25,293 nt of DNA from Ministeria vibrans ATCC 50519 (lineage: Eukaryota; Opisthokonta; Filasterea): assembly GCA_943704425.1 (NCBI GenBank), contig CALSCP010001704.1:6298-31590 (forward strand), read 5' to 3'. Below are positions 1 through 15,314 of the stretch, one piece after another. The position numbers and the translations under genes are program-made. The notes under the pieces are model-generated. The model was not told the origin of the DNA, ran no database searches, and was given only the letters and a program-made list of their open reading frames with translations. How positions within the stretch are numbered: position 1 is the first letter of the stretch; each line of letters opens with the position of its first letter.

Positions 1-116
<116 letters not shown>

Positions 117-165
117 TATATTTCATGCATGAATAATTGAATTGGACGTTGGAAAAGGACCTTGA

Positions 166-171
166 TTTATT
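166..171 (-). terminator. Putative poly(A) signal of the LRR gene
   Basis: AATAAA on the minus strand, about 30 nt past the TAA stop at 201-203. The position suits cleavage and polyadenylation of the LRR transcript. The call rests on the hexamer alone. Confidence 0.45.
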
Positions 172-200
172 TAGATAGGAATTATCAAGGCTTTATAACA

Positions 201-531
201 TTACAATTCTCTGTGCCCCTTGCCGAACCATTCGCGCGTCACACTGGTTCCTGCCAGCAGTGACTCGCACTGGGGACGCATTCGTCCAATGCTTCCCGTC
301 AGACCTTTATTGAGTGCTAGATTTAGAATCCGCAATCGCTTAAAAGACTATCAAGAAAAAGCAATAAAATATACAGAGGAGGAATAATACGAGAAGTGAG
401 TCACTCAATGGCATTTTGTGTCGCTTACATCAAATCTTGGGACAGGACCGCTCAGTTGATTATCCTATTATGGTACAATAGTTAAGACATGAAAAATAAT
501 AATAATAAAAATAACAACAGCAACAACAACA

Positions 532-562
<31 letters not shown>

Positions 563-2960
563 CACGATAATAATAAATTATTATTACTATTATTATAAAA
601 AATAATTAATAATAAATAAATAAAATTTAGATTATTGTTATACTAGAATGAGTTTACCTGCAACTGTACAAGTTCAAGCAACTTGAGTTTTGTAAATGTG
701 CTTGGAATGGGCCCCTCAAAGCGATTGTTGAACAGATCCAATGAGCGAAGTTTCTTCCAATGCGTTCCCATCCACTCGGGAATGGGACCTGTCAGGTGAT
801 TTGCATCCACCCAAAACCTAAACACCCAACGACTCACGCTTACTCTCATTCCTCCCGTTTTAACGCTCTCGTACTTTTCCATTGATTCCATGTTCTTCCA
901 CGACTCCGGAATGGGCCCTTGGATGCCCTCCCACGGGCACTGCCAGGGTGCGTCGTCCATCGACAGCTCTGCCTTGGCCTGGTACAACGGCCGACACTCC
1001 TCTCTGCACACGCCCATTCACATTCTTGTCAATAACTCCAATACTGAACAACACGATGGACTAATGGTGGTGGTACCTTCGAGGGTGATTGCGAGGGGGG
1101 CAGGCCCGGTTCTACAACACAAAAGTCAGTCACAACAAACATTTTCTCTTTCAAACTGTGCACGTTACCCCATTGTGAAACGAGTAGAACACAGCGAGCT
1201 TCTTAAGAGTGCCCCACTCCTCGGGAAGTGTGATGGGAGGCAGCTGATCGTATCCCTCAGGATTTACCTGGTTCTGCACCACATACCCCAACGTGTTCAG
1301 CTGTAGCAACACGAAAAGAGCAGAGCGTATTATTCAATAATAATCAATAATAATTATTGTTATTAATGCGTTTTTGATAGTGCTACTTGAAGGCGACGCA
1401 GCTCGGTGAGAGAACCAAAACAGGCAGGGAAAGGCCCTTGGAAGCCAGCCTGCACGGAGAGCAGTCGAAGCTGGTGGAGTGAGCAGATATGGGGAGCAAC
1501 GATGGAATAGTCGATAGCCGCCTTCAGTCCAGCTGACAGGTACAGGGCGCGCAGCGTAGGTGCAAGCTTGTGGAACCCAGCAGGCAACGGATTGGGTCCT
1601 TTGCTGAGGGACAGGTTCAGAACCTCGAGCTCCTCAAGTTGCGTAAAACTCTCCGGAATAGCATAGCCAAACTCATCTTCGCTGAGCCAAAAAGAGCGCA
1701 GTTTGCTGAGCGTCCCAAGCGAGTCGGGAAGGATCAGCTCTGACTTGACGTCCACGTCTGCAAAACGAGAGAGAGACAAAAGCAAAAAAAAAAGCACACA
1801 ATCACACACAGACAATAGCGTTATAATAATTGTAATAATAATAAAAACAGAGAGAGAGGAAATGAAACTAGGGAGAAAGAGACCAAAGAGAACGAAGCAA
1901 AGTAAAGAAACCCCAAAACAAACAATACGACGTTCTGCTTACGGTCAAGGGAGATCCCCACTATGCGACCATTCTCACAGGCAACAAGGGCGCAGAGGCA
2001 CGGGAGATTTCGCAGATTGTCGCAGTGTGGCCACTCCTCTCCGTTTGCTGCATCAAAGAGATCTTGCCACGCCTTTAGATCGCCTTTGTCAACACGTGCA
2101 CACTCGAAGAGTTCGGCCTCAGAGCCTGCAAGTGTGCGGAAACCGAGTCAACTTTGTTCTATACATACAAACACACCGCGTACTTTTGTCGCCTTCTCGT
2201 CCCTTTTTATAGGCAATTGAGCAAGCAGAGTGTTGGGCAATTGTAGCATGCGGTGAAAGATCAAGCAGCTCTTTGTTGGCAAACACCTCCATCTACATAC
2301 CCAAAATTTTAAAGTGAGTCGGGAGGCTCTGCAACAGAGCCTTTTGTGAACACCGACAATAGGCACTCTCCATTCATACGTACACACGTATGTACGCCTC
2401 CTCATTGCTCTCCTCCCCATGTACACGCACCGTCATGGACACACGAAACACGCACAAACGCGTACAAACCGCAACATTATCAAAACGCCCGTTTTTCTCC
2501 TCTCTCTGCCTCCCTCTGTCCTCACCTCTCCCGCTCTCTCTCGCCATCTCTCTATCTTACCTGATGGGGTATTTTTTGGTACTTCTTCACCAATTTTCCG
2601 TACAGATGGGGAATTTTTGAAGCATCCTCTTCAAAATTATGGAGTTTGTCAACGACGTCGACAAAGTCACTGGCGCAATCGGACCGTTCAAGCTTGCAGT
2701 TGGCCGGTACGACATAGCTGCCTACTTCGTCCATGGCGCCTTTGAGAACCTCGTAGGAAACGCGCAGCGGCACATCGCACTTGCAGCGTCGCTTGTATTG
2801 CTACGCTGCGGGTTTCACTGCTCCGCTCGAACTTCGCCCAACCTACCTCTTGGAAACTCTGGATTCTTCCTTCTAGCTCTCTTTCATTATGGTTGTTCTG
2901 TGCTGCCGCCAGGGCCTGTGTGCAGTGGAAAAGGAGAAGGACAGCTACACCGACGTGCAT
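201..2960 (-). CDS. Secreted leucine-rich-repeat protein, 11 exons
   Basis: My spliced model has exons 2847-2960, 2561-2800, 2184-2292, 1943-2125, 1387-1757, 1169-1300, 1077-1111, 875-1003, 658-817, 429-464 and 201-347. Phases agree throughout and give 551 residues with stop TAA. Residues 1-20 look like a signal peptide (MHVGVAVLLLFHCTQALAAA). A region with several cysteines of unknown fold follows to about residue 150. Residues 155-215 resemble the N-terminal cap that precedes plant-type LRRs (Trp, Cys pairs, then CENGRIVGISLD). From about 216 to 530 there are 23-25-residue repeats of the GPIP type, such as NHLTGPIPEW, NRFEGPIPS and NQLSGPVPRF. No transmembrane segment or kinase domain follows, so it is probably secreted or cell-surface bound and may bind a ligand or matrix; that role is inference. 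The weakest junctions are the 3' splice sites of exons 3 and 7. Confidence 0.8.
481..628. repeat. AAT/AAC microsatellites in an LRR-gene intron
   Basis: Runs of AAT, then AAC, then AAT/ATT fill most of the intron between exons 9 and 10 of the LRR gene (intron 465-657). I see no coding signal in it. Confidence 0.9.
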
Positions 2961-3370
2961 GTCAACAAAAAATTATTGAGTTATTCAAGTGATCAATTTT
3001 GGAAGTAAAGCCTCGTAAATTTAGTCACTGCAAAGCGAATATTATGATTAAAAATATAATACCACTTTCAAGACACTGTCACACACTCAGTCTCTCACTC
3101 ACACTCAAGTATGAAATAATTGTAAGTTATTTGAAACAATATTCAATCTGAGTTACATTATTAATGGAACATTGGTTGATATAGTACAGTGAATTGTTTG
3201 TCGGGAAACGTTTGTTTATTATTCTTGAGTTGAAATTTTCATACATCCATCTGATCTGATAGGCAACAGCCGGTAGCTAACTCGTGCTCACTCGTTGGCA
3301 GCATAAAATGAATGAATCAAGGACCAGCCAGGCAGCCATTATAAACCAAGCGATGACAGATCAGGGAGGC
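2961..3370. promoter_or_regulatory. Intergenic region: LRR promoter and Yippee 3' UTR
   Basis: This 410-nt stretch has no gene. Both flanking genes read on the minus strand, so it should hold the Yippee 3' UTR on the high-coordinate side and the LRR promoter next to 2960. A minus-strand AATAAA lies at 3215-3220. The minus-strand 10-mer TGACAGTGTC at 3072-3081 is 112 nt upstream of the LRR start and recurs between TMX2 and gamma-SNAP. The part around 2990-3240 is AT-rich. Confidence 0.5.
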
Positions 3371-3935
3371 TTACTCCTCGTCGTCATCGGAGTTGTGGTT
3401 GTCGCCGTCATCGTCGTCGTCGTCTTCCCCAGCCAACTTTGCTTCTTCCAACACCACCTTGCCCACCTTGTACTGCTGATTTACTTGATCCGTGTCGATA
3501 TACTTCCATCCCAGTTTCGCGTCGCACTGAGAGCAGTACACATCCGCCACTGTGTGTGTTCCCGTCAGAAGTTGCCTTACTTCGCGCATTCCCACCCGAT
3601 AATTCACGCTAAGAAACAAGTGGCGAGTAGTCATATAAGGTGTGTAAAGCAGCAAACCGTACACATCCGAGAACAGAATCGCTCGTCCTGTCGTCCCTTG
3701 GAAAGACTGGAGACAGAGAGAGAAGTTCAGGGTGAGGTGAACTTGTGAGGTGCTTGTGAGAATTGTGCACCTTGCTGATCACGCTCGACTGACAGGCCAG
3801 CGTCACAAAGCACGAGCGGCAACAGTATGTGTGTGCACCTACTCATCGGCTTGAGTAGCAAGAGGATGAGAGAGTGAGAGTGGACATACTCCCAATTCGC
3901 TTGTGAAACAACAAATCATTGCCGCCGCCGCCCAT
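3371..3935 (-). CDS. Yippee-like zinc-binding protein, 4 exons
   Basis: Exons 3890-3935, 3771-3838, 3663-3706 and 3371-3608 join with consistent phases (1, 0, 2) to give 131 residues. The Yippee signature is exact: Cys-X2-Cys at residues 22/25, 52 residues, then Cys-X2-Cys at 78/81, which would bind one zinc ion. Other family landmarks are SKSFQGTTGRAILF, LLTGTHTVADVYC and LGWKY. Yippee (YPEL) proteins are conserved across eukaryotes; animal YPELs locate to nucleus, centrosome or spindle, and YPEL5 is part of the CTLH E3 ligase. This copy has an unusual C-terminal tail of Asp/Glu/Asn (about residues 114-131) in place of the short family end. The start is the first ATG before a glycine run; the second exon begins just before the first zinc pair. 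It is divergent to the GRAF-type gene. Confidence 0.93.
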
Positions 3936-4174
3936 GAAGGAAAAGTATTGATCCACACTCAAAAGGTCCACCAGGAATTACAAAGAAACCACTTATGAGT
4001 AAAGAGTTGGACTGATCAGTGTAGTCTGTATTCAGTGGAGGAGCGAGAAACAAACTGGCACTAAAATCTTCACTCTCAAGTCTTCAGTCTTGAATCTTCA
4101 CTCACTTGATCACTTCAGTCATCTTCATTCATCACATTTCACAAGTAGTGTGTACCTGATAACGTGTATCTGCT
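3936..4174. promoter_or_regulatory. Divergent promoter region, Yippee / GRAF
   Basis: Only 239 nt separate the two start codons. The region holds GACTGATCAGTGT at 4010-4022 and a stretch from about 4066 to 4140 in which short units like CTTCA(C/G)TC and CTTGA recur. There is no clear TATA box. The shared-promoter reading follows from gene orientation, not from a recognised factor site. Confidence 0.5.
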
Positions 4175-7100
4175 ATGCGCCTGAAGCCTCTCGAATTCTC
4201 TGCCTGTGCCAGTGACAGTCCTGTCTTTCGAGGTAAGAAACCCAATAAAAAAACACCCTTCCGTCTCGATTTGTGTGTCCTTTCGTGCCCCCCCTCCAAC
4301 TCCTCCATGCCATGCACCCGCCCTCTCCGCCCGCTGACGTGTCCCCCCCACCGCTCCTCCCAGCGACCATCAAGGCTCACGAGCAGGCGACCGATTACGT
4401 CTCGTCCGGCATCAAGCAGCTCCAGAAGCAGGTAACCACCCCGTACCAGATACCCTTCGTGCTCTCTTTAAAGCCCCACCCCGCCCATCTTTTCCCACAA
4501 GGCCCAATATCAAACTTTATTCTATTTTTTTTTTTTTGTCGCGCTCGAATTTTTTTTTTCTGGTGTCATCTTGACTGCCACTGGACGTCGCACGACTGTG
4601 CTCACGCCCACCCCCGCCGTACTAGCTCATAACACACTCTCGTGTAGTATCGAACAGTCAACGAAACGGCGCACGAGTACTCCAAATCGGAACAGACATT
4701 TGCGGAAACGCTCATCAACTTTCGTTTTGATGACTCTGAGACGTCCGAAGAGTTTGCTGGCACGGTAGGATGCCTTGACGTTCTCGTGTTGCTCTTCAGT
4801 GTGCCCGTTCAGCGGGACTGCACACGAAGGGAGTCGCTGCTGTTGCCTTCTCTCACTTGCGTTCGTTGCCCTTGACTAGGCTACCAACACTGAGGACGAA
4901 CTGATGATTGAAGGATCCTTTCACACATTTGGCGATCTTTTGATGGAGGTAGAAACGCTTCGAGGGTTCCTCTTGGACACCGGCATGGATCGTATCGACG
5001 GACGTCTGCAAGAGTTTCGCAAACGCGACATTGTGGCGGTGCGCGATGCAAAGAAGAAGTTTGATCGTGAGTCGGAAAAGTACTACCAGGTATACTGAGA
5101 ACAAGACAGTATCATGAATAACGGCTAACTGTACAAATATCTCGTATCGCTTTTGCTTTCCTTCAGGTGATGGAAAAGTCAATGGCAGTATCAGCGAAGA
5201 AGAAAGAGTCGGCTCTGAACGACGCAGACGCGGAAGTGGAAAAGGCCCGTCAAGAAGTAAGAGTGCAGTGCAAGAACCCCCTTGAACCCACCCTGTGTTG
5301 TTGTCTGTTTTTTTTTGTCATTTATTTCAGTGTCTTTATCGATAATTTCTCACACACGTTAATCTTGTTTATTCTTGGGTAGATGCAACGAGCGTCAATG
5401 GCCTATGTGCGAGAACTGAATGGACTGGAGGCAAAGAAACGCTTTGAGTTTGTCGAGCAGATTCTCGTTTACCTTTATCAATATAAGACGTTCCTTCACA
5501 GCGTAAGGCTCCCCTTTTCTTATATATACATTTTGCTCCTTCTCCCCCTCCATTACCTTTCTTCTCTCTCTCTCCCTTAATATCGTGGCTTTTCATCAGC
5601 TTGAGTGTAGACACCGCTTTTTGCGTGTGTCTCTGATCTCTCGAGTTAAACAAAGAGCCTATATTGCAACCCGCCTGTTTCTTACTTTAATTTGGTCCTT
5701 TGTGATTTCTACACAATCTATCGCACATGTATTGAAACTGTGGAACATTTTTTATTTATAATTTAGGCGTTTGAGCGCTTTTTAGAGCTGGAACCGATGC
5801 TAATGTCACTGAGTGAGCGACTGAGTAATGCGCGAGGAACGTTTGAGGCGGGCCAGGAGCTGGTTGCGGAGCTGATGGAGAAGACAGAGGCCAAGGCGAC
5901 CGCACGCGCGCAGCAGGCGTCTACCATCATTGTACGTTTGTATATATTTTGTATTTCTATAGTGTTATATACTTTTGTATGTGTTCATTCTTTATTTTGT
6001 TAGGAAATGGACGATGTGCAAGAAGGTCACTTGTGCCTGCGTGAGAAGCGCAAAGGAGTGGGGCACAACTGGGTGCGCCACTACGGGAGGTACTCGCGCG
6101 AGAGCAAAGAGCTTAGTCTGTTCACGATTGGTCAGGGCCACACGCCCAGCGAATCGTACACGGTGACGGGCTGTCGCATGCAGGACGCGTCGTCGGACCG
6201 TCGCTTCGTCTTTGACGTGCTTTGCCAAGACAGCAAAACTTTGACGTGCCAGGCTCCCGGCGCAACCGACTATGACGAGTGGGTGTGTGCCATGACTGGT
6301 GGCGAGACGGTACCGTCTCGTGACCTCAAGGCGCGTCCTGTCACTGTCAAGAAGAAGAAAAAGGCGTCGTCCATTGCCAAGCGAGCGTCGCGCAAGATAA
6401 AAAAGTCGACGTTACTAAACCACGAAGCAAAGCACTTTATCACCGCCTGCATTGAAGAGATCGAGCGCAGAGGTATTTACACACCTCCATAACAAAAACA
6501 TTCATTATAATAAAATAATTATAATAATAATAATAATCTTGTTCATTTTTTTTTGTTCGTAGGACTGGACGAGGAGGGGCTGTACCGACTGCCGGGCTCA
6601 CTGCTGCGCACAAACGATCTGCTGGCGCGTGGCATGGCCAACAAGCCGCTCCGTTTTGCTGAGGAGGAAACCAAGACACTTTGCAGTGCACTCAAGTCAT
6701 ACTTTCGCAAAATGGAGAACCCTCTTATGACCTTTGAGCTGCAAGACGAACTTCTCGAGATTGCCAGTAAGTTTCTTTATTCCACATCTCACTCTTACCA
6801 CCATTTTTGTGTCTTTTCTTTTCTGTAGAGCGTGAGCGAATGGCCGACCGAGTTACCGGACTCACACGGGTTATGTGTCGACTGCCACGCGAGAGTTATC
6901 TTCTCCTCAAAGAGCTCATGCACCATCTCAAACGGTATGCTGCCTTTTCCAGTCACACACTCACGCACACCACCAAGACACGCCACAAAGACACACCACA
7001 AAAACACACACACACACACACATCACATCACAAAGACACACCACAACACACAACCACAATACACACTCAACTCTCTTTTTCACTTTACTCTGCCCGCCTT

Positions 7101-8639
7101 CTCTCTTTCTCCCTCTAAATATTCTATTGCCGTGACGTGTTTTTTTTTTTAAGGGTCTCGGACGAGTCTGCGGTCAACCGAATGCAAGCAAGCAATCTTG
7201 GGGTATGCTTTGGACCGACGTTAATGCGATCGCAGGTCGAGTCGATGGAGGCCATTTCGAACATCAAGTACCAGAACCTCATTGTGGAGCTGCTCATTGT
7301 CAATGTCGACGAGATCTTTGCAAGCGACCCCGACTACACTGTCGAGGCCGAGAACATTTATGAGTTGTCGCCGAGCGAAGACGAAGATGACATTGACGAC
7401 GATGATGATGACTACGAAGAGGTGATTCCTGCGAGTCAGCGCCCGCCCGCGTCTGCCGTGGCGGCGTCGGCGCCCATGCCTGACTCGGTCATGGTTGCCG
7501 CCGCTGCTGCCCTTCAGACGTCGCCTACTGCTCCGCCATTGCCCGCTCGAAACACCAACCAGTCAACACCGGCTGTGGCCGCCGCCGCTGCTGCCAGTCT
7601 CAGCACTACTCCCTCGATGTCCAGTTTGGGCAGTGGCAGTGCTCAGAATAGTGGCGACGGCAAATTCTCGGAGACTGCCAAAGCACCCCCTCAAATGGCG
7701 CCTATCAAGCCCAAACCCCGCCCAGGTGCACCTCCTTCCAACACTCTGGCTGCCGGTGGCAGCAGTGGCTCTGGCCCACAGCCCATGCCTCGTCCCGCTG
7801 CCAAGCCGTCTGTGCCCACCCCTACGACCTCTTCTCAGGCAGTGTTTGCCCCATCAACTAAGAAGCCCTTGCTGCCTCCCTCCTCCACCTCGCGCCCTTC
7901 CTCGTCGGGCCCTCCACCAACCCTCCCCAAAGACAAGCCACAACCCGCTGCTCCTGCTCCATCCCCTCAAACCTCCTCGGGTGCTCCCTCTCCGCGTCGC
8001 CCTCCACCACTTCCCAAAAAGGAAAAGGATGCTGCTGTTCCTCTAGCTGGCAATGGCGGCAGTGCCCCCTCCCCTGCTTCTGCTGGTGCTGCACCACATC
8101 CTGGTCGCCCTGCTCCCCGCCCAGTTCCAAAGAAACGGTACATGTACACGAACACGACTCGTTCACTCACACCTCCTTTTTGGTTTCTCCTCGCAGACCT
8201 TCAACGTCAGTATCGACTACTCCTCCTGGAACTCCGTCGACGCCCACGCCTGCGTCCAGTGCCTCGGCAATCCTCCCGCCCAGTGCCCGTCCTCACGTTG
8301 CTGTCCCCGCCAAGTCGGCGGTACTACCCCGCCCACCAACCGCCGCCGTCGCTCCCCGTCCCGTCAAGCCAAAACCCAGTGCTCCCTCGGTCGGCAAACG
8401 CGCTCGTGCTCTCTTTCCCTGTGAGCCAGACGATCCTGAAGAACTCCGCTTTAAGGCAGGCGATCTTCTTGTCGACAGTACGACATCGAAAATGTCACAA
8501 ACAGCCCTCGTCCCAATCTCACCTTTCTCTTTGTTTGTTATTAGTTACGCAAAGTAGCGAGCCCGGCTGGCTTCGCGGCCGTGTTGACTGTACCGACCAA
8601 TTTGGTCTCTTTCCTGACAATTATGTCGATATGTTGTAA
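4175..8639 (+). CDS. GRAF-type BAR-PH-RhoGAP-SH3 protein, 13 exons
   Basis: Exons 4175-4232, 4364-4431, 4648-4764, 4880-5089, 5167-5256, 5383-5502, 5767-5931, 6004-6472, 6563-6766, 6829-6934, 7154-8137, 8197-8477 and 8545-8639 join in phase to 988 residues. The N-terminus MRLKPLEFSACASDSPVFR matches the start of GRAF/ARHGAP26-10-42. Residues 1-276 form the BAR domain (SAKKKESAL motif), about 281-376 the PH domain, and about 415-595 the RhoGAP domain with the presumed arginine finger R441 in GLYRLPGS and the NLGVCFGPTLM motif. An acidic then Pro/Ala/Ser-rich linker (about 600-930) leads to a C-terminal SH3 (ALFPCEPDDPEELRFKAGD ... GWLRG ... GLFPDNYVDML). Known relatives bind curved membranes and stimulate GTP hydrolysis by RhoA/Cdc42 in clathrin-independent endocytosis; the substrate here is not determined. 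Which animal paralogue is closest cannot be decided. Confidence 0.95.
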
Positions 8640-9285
8640 CATTATAATTATATTATCAATACACCGCCATTAATCATTATGATATATATATGTAAAGGTT
8701 TCTTGCTTTTTTTTGTCTTGTGATGACTCCTTCAGCTTTCTTTAATTCGTTGATTGTTTAATTTTATTTATTGGCCTACTCCACTCCCCCCCCCGTGTCT
8801 TCCATCTTTGTCACTCTGACACTCTCCTGCAGGTGCGTCGTGCGCGCTCCTTTGTCCGTCTGCGCTCTTTGCGTCCAAACCCCCTTTCCGCCGACACGCC
8901 ACCGCTCGCGACTGCCACTCCCACCCACCCCCTCCCCTCGCCCGCCCGCTGGACACCTTATATATGTTGTCCTCAGCTCATCCTTGCACTTGCGTCACAC
9001 ATCAATTGGGAAAGTCACAGAGAGAGAGAGAGAAAAAAAATTTTTTTGAACTACCTTTCCGTCCCAACAATTATTGAAAACGACCCTTGCTTCACGGCGC
9101 CATTCGACCGTCCCGCTGCGTCTTGCGCTGTACGTCTCCTCAAAATCCCCGTCGTTCCCGTCGCTCTCCTTACTCGCGCGTCATTTTTCGTTTTGCTTCT
9201 TCTCCAAACAACCACAGAGACGGTTGGGCGTCGACGGATGTCTCACACACTGTTTGCACACATACCCCTTCTAGGTGAATCAGCC
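8640..9285. promoter_or_regulatory. Intergenic region between GRAF and RAB9
   Basis: This 646-nt stretch shows no convincing protein frame. It begins AT-rich (GRAF 3' UTR; I see no AATAAA), then becomes pyrimidine-rich from about 8775 to 9230, with a TATATATG run near 8963. Just before the RAB9 start, a pyrimidine-rich CCCTTCTAG at 9266-9274 resembles a 3' splice site, so the RAB9 5' UTR may contain an intron. An ATG at 9238 would open a short upstream frame if unspliced. Confidence 0.4.
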
Positions 9286-10314
9286 ATGGCGAGTGGCAAG
9301 TCGACGTTGTTAAAAGTAGTCATTTTGGGCGATGGCGGTGTTGGTAAGGATGGCAGACGATAACGCCCGCTGCGCCGCCCCCGCTCCCTCACCCGCCTCT
9401 TTTTGCACAGGCAAAAGCTCTCTCATGAACCGTTTTGTCAACAACGAATTCGACTCGCAAAGCTTCCATACCATTGGAGTCGAGTTTTTAAACAAAGAAG
9501 TCTCTCTGGACGGTACGCCAGAAATTCGTTTGTGTGACTGCTCCCTCACCTCTGCTCGTGGGTTCTCCTCGCCGGCATACAGGACAATCGTACACAATGC
9601 AAATATGGGATACAGCCGGACAGGAACGATTCAAATCACTACGCACTCCGTTCTACCGGTACAACGTCACACTGCACTGTGCATCGTTTTCATGTTAATA
9701 TTCACACTTTGAATTTGTGTGGTTGTCGCTAGCGGCTCTGACTGCTGTCTCCTCGTATTTGGTGTTGATGACGCGGTTGGCTTTCAAGCATTGGGCATGT
9801 GGCAAAAAGAATTTCTCTACTACGCAGACGTGGCCGACAGCGACGTAAGTCCCCTGCACCTTCTTTTTGTTTTTGGTCTCACCTTCGCGCACAACAGAAC
9901 TTTCCGTTTGTCGTGCTGGGCAACAAAGTTGACGTGAACCACCGCCAAGTATCGCGCGAAGAGGCCGAGGCCTGGTGCCGCGCCAATGGCAACCTTCCGT
10001 ACTTTGAGACGTCGGCCAAAGAGGCCGTCAACGTCGAGCAGGCCTTCATTGCTGCTGCCAGAAAAGTTCCCAGAGGCGAAGGTACCCCCCCCCCCCCCCC
10101 TCCCCTCTTTTCTGCCGCATACTGTGTTCATCTCCATTACGGATTTATTCTCTGTCTCATACTGTGTCCATCTCCATCACGGATTTGTTCTCTGTCGCCT
10201 TCTCCTCTCGCACTTACCTTCTTCTTTTCTCGCGGCTCAGCTGCAATGCCTCAGGTGACCACCGACCGCGTCAATTTGAGCGAGAGCACTACTACCAAAA
10301 CGGGCTGTTGCTGA
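9286..10314 (+). CDS. RAB9: RAB9 small GTPase, 6 exons
   Basis: Exons 9286-9343, 9411-9512, 9583-9658, 9733-9844, 9898-10081 and 10241-10314 give 201 residues, the length of human RAB9A and RAB9B. GTPase motifs are complete: P-loop GDGGVGKS (15-22), switch I HTIGVEF with T40, WDTAGQE (62-68, catalytic Q67), GNKVD (124-128) and ETSAK (153-157). RAB9-specific stretches include SLRTPFYRGSDCCLL, KEFLYYADV and the C-terminal VTTDRVNL. The last two residues are Cys-Cys, the site of double geranylgeranylation. RAB9 acts at late endosomes in retrograde transport to the trans-Golgi network and in lysosome-related traffic. The start is the only ATG that gives the conserved N-terminus (MASGKSTLLKVVILGDGG). 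RAB7 is the nearest alternative, but the motifs and C-terminus favour RAB9. Confidence 0.96.
10084..10100. repeat. Poly(C) tract next to a RAB9 splice donor
   Basis: An uninterrupted run of about 16 C residues directly follows the donor GTA of RAB9 intron 5. Its exact length may be a sequencing or assembly uncertainty. Confidence 0.85.
10118..10197. repeat. 40-bp tandem duplication in RAB9 intron 5
   Basis: Two adjacent 40-nt units, 10118-10157 and 10158-10197, both begin CATACTGTGT and differ at only a few positions. They lie wholly inside the intron, between the poly(C) tract and the polypyrimidine tract. Confidence 0.92.
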
Positions 10315-10441
10315 CTTCTGTATCCTTCCTAGTTTCCTTTTTTCCATTATTTTTCCATTACAACTGTCTGTTTTTCCTCTCTTGTCTTTCATTACTCTCT
10401 CCCTCTCGTTCTCTCCTGTACAAACACATATCCTCGCGTCT
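10315..10441. other. Convergent 3' region between RAB9 and SEC8
   Basis: Only 127 nt separate the two stop codons. The stretch is pyrimidine-rich on the plus strand. I see no AATAAA on either strand, so the two 3' UTRs probably use variant signals or overlap as antisense. Confidence 0.45.
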
Positions 10442-15239
<4,798 letters not shown>

Positions 15240-15314
15240 GATGGATTGATTTAATTTTGGACTTTTGGTAATTTGGTTCATTTTTTCTTGTACAACTTTG
15301 AATTTGTTTCAGTT
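15240..15314 (-). promoter_or_regulatory. 75-nt TMX2/SEC8 tandem junction with ATTAAA
   Basis: TMX2 stops at 15315 and the SEC8 start codon is at 15239 on the same strand. The minus-strand hexamer ATTAAA at 15250-15255 could be the TMX2 poly(A) signal. If so, TMX2 cleavage would fall inside the SEC8 first exon, and SEC8 transcription must begin inside TMX2. Confidence 0.45.

Noticed and set aside
7495-8046. 183-codon Leu/Pro-rich plus-strand frame
   Set aside because: Shadow of the proline-rich linker of the GRAF-type protein in another frame.
8833-9363. Plus-strand frame of 176 codons upstream of and into RAB9
   Set aside because: Low-complexity Pro/Thr/Arg sequence from a pyrimidine-rich region. 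It runs out of frame into RAB9 exon 1 and its intron.
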